A stretch of DNA of 64,000 nt from Algoriphagus sp. (GTDB taxonomy: Bacteria > Bacteroidota > Bacteroidia > Cytophagales > Cyclobacteriaceae), in the NCBI GenBank assembly GCA_021298245.1, contig JAJTDZ010000002.1, positions 122,540-186,539 on the forward strand. The letters are read 5' to 3'. Below the pieces are notes generated by a model. The model made no database searches. It was not told where the DNA came from and saw only the letters and a program-made list of their open reading frames with translations. This document shows, piece after piece, positions 43,109-51,553 of the stretch. The position numbers and the translations under genes were made by a program. Numbering within the stretch: the first letter of the stretch is position 1; each line of letters opens with the position of its first letter.

Positions 43109-44899
43109 TTATTCTTCAAAAGTGGAAGCCTTTTGGGTTTGTTTTTCAAATAGCTCCGCATATACCCCTTTTAGTGCCATCAAGGTTTCGTGATTGCCTC
43201 GCTCAACAATTTTTCCCTCATCTAGCACAATAATTTGGTCTGCAAGTTTGGCAGATGAAACTCTATGGGAGATGATGATGGAGGTACGTTTCTTCATGAT
43301 TTTTTGCAAAGAATTCAAAATAGCATTCTCTGTTTTGGTATCTACTGCCGAAAGGCAATCGTCTAAAATTAGAATTTTAGGTTCTTTTGCTATCGCACGA
43401 GCAATAGAAACCCGTTGCTTTTGCCCCCCCGAAAGGGTAATGCCACGTTCTCCCAAAAGGGTATCAAAACCTTTTGGGAAGTCGAGTATATTTTGGTAAA
43501 CATCAGCATCTTGGGCAGCTTTACTAATCACCTCCAGGTCGGGTCGGTCCAAGCCAAAAGCAATGTTATTAGCGATGGTATCTGAAAAAAGAAAAACATC
43601 TTGAGGCACCACCCCCATTTGTCCTCTTAGATTAGCTAAAGAATAGTCTTGTATGGGTCTTTCATCAACAAGGATCTGACCATTAGATGGGTCGTACATG
43701 CGCAATAATAAATTGGCGATGGTAGACTTTCCCGAACCTGTAGTTCCAATGATACCCAAGGTTTGCCCTGCTTGGACTTCAAAGGAAACGCCCTTAAGGG
43801 CTTGAATACCTGAATCCGGATAGGTAAAGAAAATATCCTTCACCTGTATCGAACCGTTTAGTTCTGCACCAAGATTTTTTTCACTTATCAAATCATTCTT
43901 ACAATCAAGGAGTTCATTGATTCTACGCTGAGAAACCTCTGCCCGTTGGACTATACTCGTAACCCATCCCAATGAGGCTACGGGCCACGTCAACATGTTG
44001 ACATAAAGAATAAATTCTGCAATAACCCCATAGCCAATTTCTCCTTGTATAACTTTCATTCCCCCTACATAAATGGTGATGATGGTAGAAATCCCTACCA
44101 ATGCCATGATCAGAGGGAAAAACAAGGCGTTGACTCGGGTCAATTCAATAGACTTATGCTTGTATTTTTCGCTGGCTTTAAAAAATTCGTTCGCAGAATC
44201 TTCTTCTCTAACGAAGGCTTTCAATACCCGTATTCCTGAAAAGGCCTCTTGAACGAAACTGCTTAATTCAGAAAGGCTTTTTTGTATGCTTTCCGAGCGT
44301 TCGTTGATGAAATTATTGACCAGGTAGATACTCAAAGAGAGGACGGGCAAGGGAAGCAAAGAATAGAAAGTAAGCTCCACATTTACCGAAAGCATGTAGG
44401 TGATTACCAAAGGAAATAGTACCAGCAAATTGAGGCCATACATGATTGCAGGCCCTAAATACATACGCACCCTACTGACATCTTCTGAGATTCGTGCCAT
44501 CAAATCCCCCGTACTATTTTTTCTGTAAAAGCTTAAGGGCAGGTATTGGAAGTGATTAAAAAGTTCATTTTTCATGTCATATTCAATTTTTCTGGACATG
44601 ATGATGATTGTCTGACGAATTAAAAAAAGGAAAAAACCACGGAGTAAGGCCATGATTAAGATTAAAATTCCAAAAATAAATACCGATTCAAGGAAATCTT
44701 CTCTAGCCAACTCCCCCAGACCTCCCTTTTCTAGAGGCCGATAAAGAGAAAAACTTTCCACCACATAATCTATGGCAATTCTAACCAGCTGTGCAGGAAT
44801 AATTACGAAAAAGTTAGAGATCACCGTAAATACTATTCCCAAAAACAATAAGCCCTTGTATTTAAATAAATAGCTATTGATTCTCCAAAGCGATTTCAC
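43109..44899 (-). CDS. ABC exporter with fused membrane and ATPase domains
   Basis: Half-transporter (596 aa) of the MsbA/multidrug type. Six membrane helices lie at about 15-310 and one ATPase domain at about 340-585. Walker A is GTTGSGKST, the signature is LSGGQKQR, and the H-loop is IIISHRVSSAKLAD. The Walker B stretch reads LILDDCLSAVDTKTE, with Asp where the catalytic Glu normally stands; this also occurs in the YheI/BmrC branch. It would export a lipid or drug across the inner membrane, probably as a dimer, and the substrate is unknown. It stands alone on the minus strand and is divergent from leucine dehydrogenase. Confidence 0.92.
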   Translation of the reverse strand: MKSLWRINSYLFKYKGLLFLGIVFTVISNFFVIIPAQLVRIAIDYVVESFSLYRPLEKGGLGELAREDFLESVFIFGILILIMALLRGFFLFLIRQTIIIMSRKIEYDMKNELFNHFQYLPLSFYRKNSTGDLMARISEDVSRVRMYLGPAIMYGLNLLVLFPLVITYMLSVNVELTFYSLLPLPVLSLSIYLVNNFINERSESIQKSLSELSSFVQEAFSGIRVLKAFVREEDSANEFFKASEKYKHKSIELTRVNALFFPLIMALVGISTIITIYVGGMKVIQGEIGYGVIAEFILYVNMLTWPVASLGWVTSIVQRAEVSQRRINELLDCKNDLISEKNLGAELNGSIQVKDIFFTYPDSGIQALKGVSFEVQAGQTLGIIGTTGSGKSTIANLLLRMYDPSNGQILVDERPIQDYSLANLRGQMGVVPQDVFLFSDTIANNIAFGLDRPDLEVISKAAQDADVYQNILDFPKGFDTLLGERGITLSGGQKQRVSIARAIAKEPKILILDDCLSAVDTKTENAILNSLQKIMKKRTSIIISHRVSSAKLADQIIVLDEGKIVERGNHETLMALKGVYAELFEKQTQKASTFEE

Positions 44900-44954
44900 G
44901 AAATAAAATCTATATTTTAATTAATATTATTAAATAAAATTTGGCGAAGTAAAA

Positions 44955-44984
44955 TTTGTATGCTGATAAAAGTATTTAATTTTG
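44955..44984 (+). promoter_or_regulatory. Promoter of leucine dehydrogenase
   Basis: TTTG (44955-44958), an 18-base spacer and TAATTTTG (44977-44984) make an almost ideal Bacteroidota promoter. The leader to the ATG at 45043 would be about 50 bases. Confidence 0.65.
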
Positions 44985-45042
44985 TATCGGCTATTTTCTT
45001 GGCTAAACCCAAATATAACACATTCTTAAAAGTTACTTTCAG

Positions 45043-46143
45043 ATGTTAGAGATTAATGAAACCCAAATTATCCAGGAAGGTTCGATTTTTGGTCAAATCA
45101 CCAGCATGGATCATGAACAATTAGTGATCTGCCAGGACCAGGCCACAGGATTAAAAGCACTCATTGGGATCCACAATACCGTATTGGGTCCAGCATTAGG
45201 CGGTACCCGCCTGTGGAACTACGCAAGTGAGCAGGAAGCCATTAGGGACGTTTTGCGACTTTCAAGAGGAATGTCCTTCAAAAATGCTCTTGCAGGATTG
45301 AATTTAGGAGGAGGCAAGGCCGTAATCATCGGCACTCCTAGCCTGAAAAACGAGGCTTTTTTACGAAGATTTGGAAGATTTATCGAAAGTTTAGGAGGAC
45401 GCTATGTGACCGCAGAGGATGTCAATATGAAGACCTCAGACATGGAATACATTGCCATGGAAACCCGCTACGTCACCGGACTCCCTAAAAATAAGGGAGG
45501 AGCTGGCGACCCCTCTCCAGTGACCGCCTACGGAGTCTATATGGGCATGAAAGCTGCTGCAAAAAAAGCCTACGGTTCGGATTCCTTAGCAGGGAAAAAA
45601 ATAGCTGTTCAAGGAGTGGGGCAAGTGGGAAAATACCTTCTTCAATACCTGGTAAAAGAAGGTGCAATCCTTATGATCACAGATATTTTTGAAGATAAAT
45701 TGCAAGCTGTTGCCAAAGAAACGGGTGCCACCGTAGTCGATAGTCATGTCATCTACGATATGGAAATGGATATCTATGCTCCTTGTGCCTTGGGCGCCAC
45801 CATCAATGACCAAACCATAGACCGCTTGAAATGTAGCATCATTGCTGGCGGGGCAAACAACCAACTCGAAGATGAAGCCAAACATGGACAACTGCTACTG
45901 GAAAAAGGCATAGTCTATGCGCCAGATTTCCTAATCAATGCTGGAGGAGTCATCAATGTGGGGGCTGAATTTTATGGGGATTACCAAGAAGAAACCGTAT
46001 ATGCCCAAACAGAAAAAATTTACGACACCTGCCTATCCATTTTAACTGCAGCCGCACAACAACAAATTCCTGCGCAGCAAGCCGCTATTGCAGCTGCAAA
46101 ATCAAGGATAGAATCCATGGGTAAGGTAAAATTATCCTATTGA
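45043..46143 (+). CDS. Leucine dehydrogenase (Glu/Leu/Phe/Val dehydrogenase family)
   Basis: NAD-dependent enzyme (366 aa) that deaminates branched-chain amino acids, mainly leucine, to their 2-oxo acids. The N-terminal domain has GPALGGTRLW, LSRGMSFKNALAGLNLGGGKAV with the catalytic and substrate-binding lysines, and TAEDVNMKTSDM. The Rossmann domain has AVQGVGQVGKYLLQ, and GGANNQLED lies in the family's asparagine motif region. FLINAGGVINVGAEF closes the active site. Length and order are those of leucine dehydrogenase, not of hexameric glutamate dehydrogenase. It stands alone with a strong promoter and its own terminator. It may feed branched-chain fatty acid synthesis, important in Bacteroidota membranes (inference). 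Confidence 0.93.
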   Translation: MLEINETQIIQEGSIFGQITSMDHEQLVICQDQATGLKALIGIHNTVLGPALGGTRLWNYASEQEAIRDVLRLSRGMSFKNALAGLNLGGGKAVIIGTPSLKNEAFLRRFGRFIESLGGRYVTAEDVNMKTSDMEYIAMETRYVTGLPKNKGGAGDPSPVTAYGVYMGMKAAAKKAYGSDSLAGKKIAVQGVGQVGKYLLQYLVKEGAILMITDIFEDKLQAVAKETGATVVDSHVIYDMEMDIYAPCALGATINDQTIDRLKCSIIAGGANNQLEDEAKHGQLLLEKGIVYAPDFLINAGGVINVGAEFYGDYQEETVYAQTEKIYDTCLSILTAAAQQQIPAQQAAIAAAKSRIESMGKVKLSY

Positions 46144-46162
46144 GCAGTCCTACGCCACTTAG

Positions 46163-46195
46163 AACCACCGGAAGTTGATTTTCGGTGGTTTTTTT
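46163..46195 (+). terminator. Rho-independent terminator after leucine dehydrogenase
   Basis: AACCACCGGAA pairs with TTCGGTGGTT with one bulged G, followed by a run of seven T. It lies about 20 bases after the stop codon. Confidence 0.8.
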
Positions 46196-46259
46196 GTGTT
46201 CTCCTTCATGGAGAGAAGCCCGGTCAAATTGCTTATATTTACGGCTCTTTACCATCCCT

Positions 46260-47444
46260 ATGCTCAACAGAAGAATCCTTAGAGTCAAGGCATTTCAAAA
46301 TTTGTATGCCTTCGAACAATGCAAAGGATCCAATCTTACCCTTGCGAAAGACTTCATTCGGGAGTCTTTTCTCCCTGATCTCAATAGCATGGAGATCCAA
46401 GATAAAGCCCTGCTTACAAAATATTCAGAGGAGGCCCTAGAGCTCTTTGAAAAGAGCATAGAAAATAAAGAGATAATTCCCTCAACTAACTCCTCTACAA
46501 AAATCAAAGGATTGGTCAAAAATGCATTGCAGCAATACCAAAAAGCCAATGAAAAGGACAAATCTTTTTTGCTTAAAAATATGGTCACCTCTGCGGAGCG
46601 AATTCCCCAGTTGTACCTTTTAGCCATAGAAATGCTCCAAGCCTTTTCAAGTCACGTAGCCCTGGAATTAGAAAAAAAGAAAAAACTTGCTGGAGAAGCA
46701 TCTCTCGAACTTGGAAATGAACTACATCTCGCTCAAAACCAAGTGTTGAAGCGGCTAAAGGATTCTTCAAACTATCAAAATGCTCTTAAAAGACATGGGG
46801 TTTCTTTAGATGATCTTGAGTTAGAACTAAAGGAATGGTTTAGAGAATACGTAAAACCCTCCGAACCCTATCAACACTATTTAAAAATACCACAGCCTAC
46901 GCAGGAACAAGACTTCGAGGTCTTGGATGACTTATTGAAAAAAATTATTTTTAAAAATGAAGTAGTGCTAAGCTTTTTCTCAGAAAAAGATTTGAATTGG
47001 ACTGAGAATAAAGCTATAGTCCGAAGTTTGGCAGCTAAAGTCTTAAAAAATGCAACATCTTCTGAGGTTCCAATCGATGAAATTTTGCCTGAAATAGCCA
47101 TCAATTGGGAAGAAGACAAAGAATTTTTTGAAAATATTTTTAACTTCACTATCGAAAATGCCATGGAAAGCAAGGCATTAATCGCAGAGAAAACTAAAAA
47201 TTGGGATATTGAACGATTGGCATTTACCGATAAGGTAATCATATCTATGGCCTTGGCTGAAATGATCCATTTCCCTAGTATCCCTGTAAAAGTGACGATC
47301 AACGAATACATTGATATATCAAAAACCTACAGTACTCCTAAAAGTAAGCAATTTGTAAATGGCCTACTGGATGTGCTTTCTAAAGAGTTGATGGACCAAG
47401 GAAAAATTAGAAAAAGTGGCAGGGGACTGCTAGACAATAAATGA
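46260..47444 (+). CDS. nusB: Transcription antitermination factor NusB, long Bacteroidota form
   Basis: RNA-binding antitermination factor that works with NusE (S10) on rRNA operons. The product has 394 residues, whereas most NusB proteins have about 140. The N-terminus MLNRRILRVKAFQNLYAFEQ and the C-terminal part (FTDKVIISMALAEMIHFPSIPVKVTINEYIDISKTYS, here cut to the start of the motif run, and QFVNGLLD) are normal NusB elements. They are separated by about 260 mostly helical, charged residues. The phylum generally has long NusB proteins. The track's start is 25 codons upstream; ATG 46260 is right by homology. It leads the run nusB-ytxH-DUF1573-yajC-ybbR-coaE. A TATATTTA box at 46234 may be its promoter. 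Confidence 0.88.
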   Translation: MLNRRILRVKAFQNLYAFEQCKGSNLTLAKDFIRESFLPDLNSMEIQDKALLTKYSEEALELFEKSIENKEIIPSTNSSTKIKGLVKNALQQYQKANEKDKSFLLKNMVTSAERIPQLYLLAIEMLQAFSSHVALELEKKKKLAGEASLELGNELHLAQNQVLKRLKDSSNYQNALKRHGVSLDDLELELKEWFREYVKPSEPYQHYLKIPQPTQEQDFEVLDDLLKKIIFKNEVVLSFFSEKDLNWTENKAIVRSLAAKVLKNATSSEVPIDEILPEIAINWEEDKEFFENIFNFTIENAMESKALIAEKTKNWDIERLAFTDKVIISMALAEMIHFPSIPVKVTINEYIDISKTYSTPKSKQFVNGLLDVLSKELMDQGKIRKSGRGLLDNK

Positions 47445-47451
47445 TACGACC

Positions 47452-47754
47452 ATGAGCAAAACTACGAATACCTTACTTGCCTTTGCTGTAGGCGCAGGAG
47501 TCGGTGCAGCATTGGGGATTTTATTTGCCCCAGATACGGGAGCTAATACGCGAGACAAGCTTTCTTTTAAACTATCTAAATACAAAAAAGAGCTTGAAGA
47601 CCTCATCACCGAATTGATGGATGGAAAGGAAATTCATCTCAATGAGGCTAAATCTGAAGGAAAACGAGTAATTTCAGAGGCAAAAAATAAAGCAGAAGAC
47701 CTTCTAAACGACGTAAATAAATTAATTGATCAAATAAACCAAGATAATAACTAA
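47452..47754 (+). CDS. YtxH-domain small membrane protein
   Basis: 100-residue protein with one N-terminal glycine-rich membrane segment (LLAFAVGAGVGAALGILFAP), followed directly by DTGANTRDKL, the YtxH signature (A-P-x-x-G-x-x-T-R-x-x-L). The rest is a charged amphipathic helix. YtxH-type proteins are linked to stress in Gram-positive bacteria, but their role here is unknown. It lies 7 bases downstream of nusB and 1 base before the DUF1573 gene, inside a conserved operon. Confidence 0.85.
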   Translation: MSKTTNTLLAFAVGAGVGAALGILFAPDTGANTRDKLSFKLSKYKKELEDLITELMDGKEIHLNEAKSEGKRVISEAKNKAEDLLNDVNKLIDQINQDNN

Positions 47755-47755
47755 T

Positions 47756-48286
47756 ATGAAAACCAGATTCGCAAGTGTACTCCTATTTTCGGTAGTCATC
47801 CTAGCATCCTGCAACCAAGCAAAAGACGAGCAAGCAGAAAAAATCGCTGCCCTAGAAGAAAAAATCGCTACCCTAGAAGGTGGAAATACAGCGGTAAATC
47901 CGGATTTAGCACAAACCACTACTAATGCAGATCCTAGCACCTTAGGTGCCTTTCAGTTTACTGAAATGGAATTTGATTTTGGAACAATCAATGAAGGTAA
48001 AGTGGTTGAAAAGATTTTCAACTTTACCAACAATGGTCAAGCTCCATTGGTGATTTCCAACATTACTGCTTCCTGTGGCTGTACTAGCCCCGACTGGACT
48101 AAAACCCCCGTAAAGCCAGGAGAAAAAGGATATGTAAAAGTTGTATTCGATTCTAAAGCCAAGTCAGGGGCACAGTCTCCCACGGTCACTATCCAGGCTA
48201 ATACAAATCCCTCAGTGACCAGACTCTCATTGAAAGGTACCGTAACTTCAAGCGGGACAGCTCAGACTGGACCAGTGAATAGATAA
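47756..48286 (+). CDS. DUF1573 lipoprotein
   Basis: 176-residue lipoprotein with lipobox ILASC (Cys19). A short Lpp-like heptad coiled coil (EKIAALEEKIATLEG) follows. The DUF1573 domain has FDFGTINEGKVVEKIFNFTN and the hallmark SCGCTSPDW, then PVKPGEKGYVKVVFD, and ends in an immunoglobulin-like strand region. This domain is very common in Bacteroidota but its function is not known; the fold resembles ASH/MSP-type beta sandwiches. It is in the nusB-coaE operon, 1 base after ytxH and 3 bases before yajC. Confidence 0.9.
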   Translation: MKTRFASVLLFSVVILASCNQAKDEQAEKIAALEEKIATLEGGNTAVNPDLAQTTTNADPSTLGAFQFTEMEFDFGTINEGKVVEKIFNFTNNGQAPLVISNITASCGCTSPDWTKTPVKPGEKGYVKVVFDSKAKSGAQSPTVTIQANTNPSVTRLSLKGTVTSSGTAQTGPVNR

Positions 48287-48289
48287 GCC

Positions 48290-48607
48290 ATGTTAAGTTA
48301 CATTCTTGCACAAGCCGCTGGAGGCGGTTCAAGTATTCTTGGACAGGTCTTTTTGTTTGGGTCTATTATTCTGATTATGTATTTCTTTATGATCCGACCA
48401 CAGCAAAAGAAACAAAAAGAGACCAAGAAGTTTATCGATGAAATAAAAAAAGGAGACGATGTGGTCACCATTGGAGGGATCCATGGCAAAGTATATAGCG
48501 TAGAAGGCGATACCGTGCTTCTAGAACTTGACAAAGGCCTTAAGGTCAAATTAGAAAAGTCGGCTATATCTTTGGATTTCTCCAAAAAATCGGGTACAAC
48601 CAAATAA
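48290..48607 (+). CDS. yajC: Preprotein translocase subunit YajC
   Basis: 105-residue accessory subunit of the SecDF-YajC complex that supports Sec-dependent export. It has one membrane helix (about 15-33, ILGQVFLFGSIILIMYFFMIRPQQKKQ, cut here to its core FLFGSIILIMYFFMIRPQQK), whose end IRPQQKKQKE is the family hallmark. It continues with IKKGDDVVTIGGIHGKV and VLLELDKGLKVKLEKSAI. SecD and SecF are not in this window. It is in the nusB-coaE operon, next to the DUF1573 gene, an order often seen in Bacteroidota. Confidence 0.95.
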   Translation: MLSYILAQAAGGGSSILGQVFLFGSIILIMYFFMIRPQQKKQKETKKFIDEIKKGDDVVTIGGIHGKVYSVEGDTVLLELDKGLKVKLEKSAISLDFSKKSGTTK

Positions 48608-48614
48608 AATCCCC

Positions 48615-49580
48615 TTGCCAGATTCAAAGAAATCTTCCTGGAGAATTTCATCAAGAAAACTCTCTAATCTAAAAGTGGTAGTCCTATGTTGTGTAGCGGC
48701 TACCACTTTTTGGATTTTAAATGCCCTGAACAAGGACAATTACAATACCATCGTAGATTATCCGCTACAATGGGACTTTGATCAAGATAACTATGTGGCC
48801 GTAAAGCCACTTCCTAAAAGTATTCAAATACAAATTTCAGGAAATGGTTGGGATTTGTTGCGCAAGTATTTCAATTTTAGCGCCCCCCCTTTTCCCATTT
48901 TGCTGGCCAAGCCGGCAGATAAAAACTATATTCTTACTGCAGACATCCAAAGAGCACTCAGTGAGTTTATCGCACCTACCTATTTAGAGAATATTTTAGA
49001 AGATTCCATAATTTTCCAAATTGACCCCATTATCAAATCAAGCTTAACGCCATACTTAGATACTACGGCCTACTCCTTGGATAAGCATGTAGAGTTAGAT
49101 GGACAAGTGAGGTTTACTCCTGATAAAGTGGAAATAAGAGGCCCCTCATCTCTAGTGGAAGCCTACCAAGGAAAATTTCCAATATCCCTTAATGAAAGGG
49201 GTATAAAAAATAATTTTTCGGCAAAAGTCACTCTTGAGTTGGAGGATAAAGTTGTAGAACTAGTTCAAATCAACCCAAGTACCATTCAGGTAGATTTCAA
49301 GGTACTTACTTTTCTGGAGGGAAATAAACGTCTAAAAATCAAGAAACTAAACTTCCCGAAAAATGTAAGCCTCAGCAACGAGGAATTGATTCCCGTTATT
49401 ACCTATTTGGTAGAAGAATCCAAAGCAAAAGGCTTGGCTGAAATGGAATTTGAAGCGGTACTGGATTACAAAAAAAGAAATAGAGCAGACAGTACCTTGA
49501 AAATAACTCTTAACCCAGCTCCAAGTTACTTAAAAGATATTCGAATAGACCCCCCTCAAGTGAAACTTCGGTATGACTAA
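48615..49580 (+). CDS. YbbR-domain membrane-anchored protein
   Basis: 321-residue protein with one membrane helix near the N-terminus (about 20-38, LKVVVLCCVAATTFWILNAL) and an extracytoplasmic part. The latter has YbbR-like repeats, for example ELDGQVRFTPDKVEIRGPSSLV, where the P-x-x-V-x-V-x-G-P pattern of the repeat is clear. In Firmicutes YbbR (CdaR) controls the diadenylate cyclase CdaA; no cyclase gene is adjacent here, so the role is open. The start is a TTG at 48615, since no ATG or GTG precedes the membrane helix except a GTG inside it. It overlaps coaE by 8 bases. Confidence 0.82.
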   Translation: MPDSKKSSWRISSRKLSNLKVVVLCCVAATTFWILNALNKDNYNTIVDYPLQWDFDQDNYVAVKPLPKSIQIQISGNGWDLLRKYFNFSAPPFPILLAKPADKNYILTADIQRALSEFIAPTYLENILEDSIIFQIDPIIKSSLTPYLDTTAYSLDKHVELDGQVRFTPDKVEIRGPSSLVEAYQGKFPISLNERGIKNNFSAKVTLELEDKVVELVQINPSTIQVDFKVLTFLEGNKRLKIKKLNFPKNVSLSNEELIPVITYLVEESKAKGLAEMEFEAVLDYKKRNRADSTLKITLNPAPSYLKDIRIDPPQVKLRYD

Positions 49581-50187
49581 TCCAAAAACACTCCGAATCG
49601 GCGTGACAGGAGGCATTGGGTCAGGAAAATCTACTGTCTGCAAGGTATTTTCTCTACTTGGCATACCTATCTACGCTGCCGATGAACAAGCCAAGAGGCT
49701 TATGACAAAGGAAGAAGGTCTTAAAAAAAAGATTTTAAGCGCTTTTGGCTCCAAGGCTTACACCGTGGAAGGGGAACTCAACCGATCATTTTTAGCAAAC
49801 ACTGTTTTTTCAGACCCTGAGAAGCTTGAAAGTCTGAATGCACTGGTGCATCCTGCAGTAGCAGCTGATTTTGATGCCTGGGCTAACACACAAACTAGTC
49901 CCTATGTCATCAAAGAGGCAGCCTTACTCTTTGAAACGGATGCTGTAAAGCAACTAGATTATGTGATCAATGTAAGTTCCCCTCTAAAAATACGAATGAA
50001 TAGAGTCCTCCTCCGAGATCCACATCGCTCAGAAATGCAAGTCAATCAAATTATTGACCAACAACTTCCTGACGAACAAAAAAACGAGAGAGCAGACTTT
50101 ATCGTCAAAAACCAGGAAAATAAGTTGATCATACCACAGGTACTAGACCTCCACAACAAGCTCTGTGCACTTTCTCAAAAGGGATAG
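49573..50187 (+). CDS. coaE: Dephospho-CoA kinase
   Basis: Last enzyme of coenzyme A synthesis: phosphorylates dephospho-CoA at the 3' hydroxyl with ATP (204 aa). The P-loop is GVTGGIGSGKSTVC. YAADEQAKRLM is the CoA-binding aspartate region, and HPAVAADF and KEAALLFETDA follow, as in the family. It overlaps the ybbR gene by 8 bases and is the last gene of the nusB operon. It converges on serS; the 58-base gap holds only a weak dyad (CCCTA/TAGGG at 50206-50221). Confidence 0.94.
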   Translation: MTNPKTLRIGVTGGIGSGKSTVCKVFSLLGIPIYAADEQAKRLMTKEEGLKKKILSAFGSKAYTVEGELNRSFLANTVFSDPEKLESLNALVHPAVAADFDAWANTQTSPYVIKEAALLFETDAVKQLDYVINVSSPLKIRMNRVLLRDPHRSEMQVNQIIDQQLPDEQKNERADFIVKNQENKLIIPQVLDLHNKLCALSQKG

Positions 50188-50245
50188 TCCCTTGAAATAG
50201 GATGTCCCTAAAAAAATAGGGGGGCAACATCTTCTTTACTCTTCC

Positions 50246-51517
50246 TCAGATGCTATCAAATCCCAAATAGGAATGCAAAACCTTTGGCATCTTAATTCCA
50301 TGGGGAGTTTGATTGTTTTCCAAGATAGCTGCTACAATCCTTGGCAAGGCCAATGCACTCCCGTTTAGAGTATGTGCCAATTGAGGTTTTTTATCTTCTT
50401 CCTTCCAGCGTAACTTCAATCGGTTGGCTTGGTAGGTCTCAAAATTAGAAACCGAGCTTACTTCTAGCCAACGTTCTTGAGCAGCAGAATACACCTCCAT
50501 ATCATAAGTCATGGCAGAGGTAAAGCCCATATCTCCTCCGCAAAGTCGAAGGACCCGATAAGGTAGTTCAAGCTTGTTCAACAAGCCCTGTACATAGGAG
50601 CTCATTTCTTCCAAAGCAGCATAAGATGCTTCGGGATGGGTAATTTGGACAATCTCCACCTTGTCAAATTGGTGTAGCCTATTTAGGCCTCGAACATGAG
50701 CCCCCCAAGAGCCCGCTTCCCTTCGAAAGCAAGGGGTATATCCTACGTTCTTGATGGGAAGATCGCTACGGTTGACAATCACATCCCTGTACAAATTGGT
50801 AATGGGTACTTCTGCGGTGGGAATCAAGTACAATTGATCGGCTTGGGCAAAGTACATCTGCCCTTCCTTGTCAGGCAATTGCCCCGTTCCATATCCTGAA
50901 TCCTCATTGACAAGGATGGGAGGTTGCACTTCAAGATAGCCTTGAGCTTGTGCTTGATCTAGAAAAAAATTAATCAAGGCCCGTTGTAGCCTTGCCCCTT
51001 TCCCTTTGTAGACAGGAAATCCAGCTCCAGTAATTTTTACTCCAAGATCAAAATCAATTATGTCGTACTTTTTGATTAATTCCCAATGAGGCAGTTTTCC
51101 CTCAAAAAGGGCAGGTATCACTCCCTCTTGCTTTATTACCTCATTATCTTCTGCCGATTTCCCTGCTGGCACGGTCTCCTGAGGCACGTTGGGCAAGGTG
51201 TATAACAGCGCTTTTAACTGTTGCTCCACATGCTCATGCTGATCCTCCACATCCTTGATTTGTCCTTTGATCAGGGTGGTTTTTTCTCTAATAGCTGTGG
51301 CTTCAGCTTGCTTTCCTTCTTTCATCAAAACACCAATCTCCTTGGATATCGTATTGGATTCTGCTTGCAATTGATCCCTTTGGGTTTGACAAGCTTTTCT
51401 TTTATCGTCCAAAGCAAGTACCTGCTGCAAGGTGTTTTCTACCTGAGGCAGGTTTCTTTTTTGTAGCCCAAGAAGGACTTGATGGTAGTTTTCTCGGATA
51501 TGTTGAACTAAAAGCAT
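50246..51517 (-). CDS. serS: Seryl-tRNA synthetase
   Basis: Class II aminoacyl-tRNA synthetase that loads serine onto tRNA-Ser (423 aa). The N-terminal coiled-coil arm spans about 25-105 (VLALDDKRKACQTQRDQLQAE). The catalytic core includes PTAEVPITNLYRDVI, CFRREAGSWGAHVRGLNRLHQF (motif 2, cut here to FRREAGS), VYSAAQERWLEVSSVSNF and the motif 3 region NGSALALPRIVAAILEN. The start MLLVQHIRENYHQVLLGL fits the family. It lies 36 bases downstream of the lipoprotein gene on the same strand and could share its transcript. Confidence 0.97.
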   Translation of the reverse strand: MLLVQHIRENYHQVLLGLQKRNLPQVENTLQQVLALDDKRKACQTQRDQLQAESNTISKEIGVLMKEGKQAEATAIREKTTLIKGQIKDVEDQHEHVEQQLKALLYTLPNVPQETVPAGKSAEDNEVIKQEGVIPALFEGKLPHWELIKKYDIIDFDLGVKITGAGFPVYKGKGARLQRALINFFLDQAQAQGYLEVQPPILVNEDSGYGTGQLPDKEGQMYFAQADQLYLIPTAEVPITNLYRDVIVNRSDLPIKNVGYTPCFRREAGSWGAHVRGLNRLHQFDKVEIVQITHPEASYAALEEMSSYVQGLLNKLELPYRVLRLCGGDMGFTSAMTYDMEVYSAAQERWLEVSSVSNFETYQANRLKLRWKEEDKKPQLAHTLNGSALALPRIVAAILENNQTPHGIKMPKVLHSYLGFDSI

Positions 51518-51553
51518 GAAGAAAATTGGGATTTAAGATCCAAAGATAAGCAC

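Noticed and set aside
46877-47311. 144-aa minus-strand ORF
   Set aside because: Antisense shadow of nusB; low-complexity Ser/Lys/Phe composition from the reverse reading of helical coding sequence.
48615-48720. A better ATG start for the YbbR protein
   Set aside because: No in-frame ATG precedes the membrane helix; the TTG at 48615 is the only start that keeps the anchor.
50201-50233. Terminator between coaE and serS
   Set aside because: Only a 5-bp stem (CCCTA/TAGGG) with a poor loop and no clear T-run.
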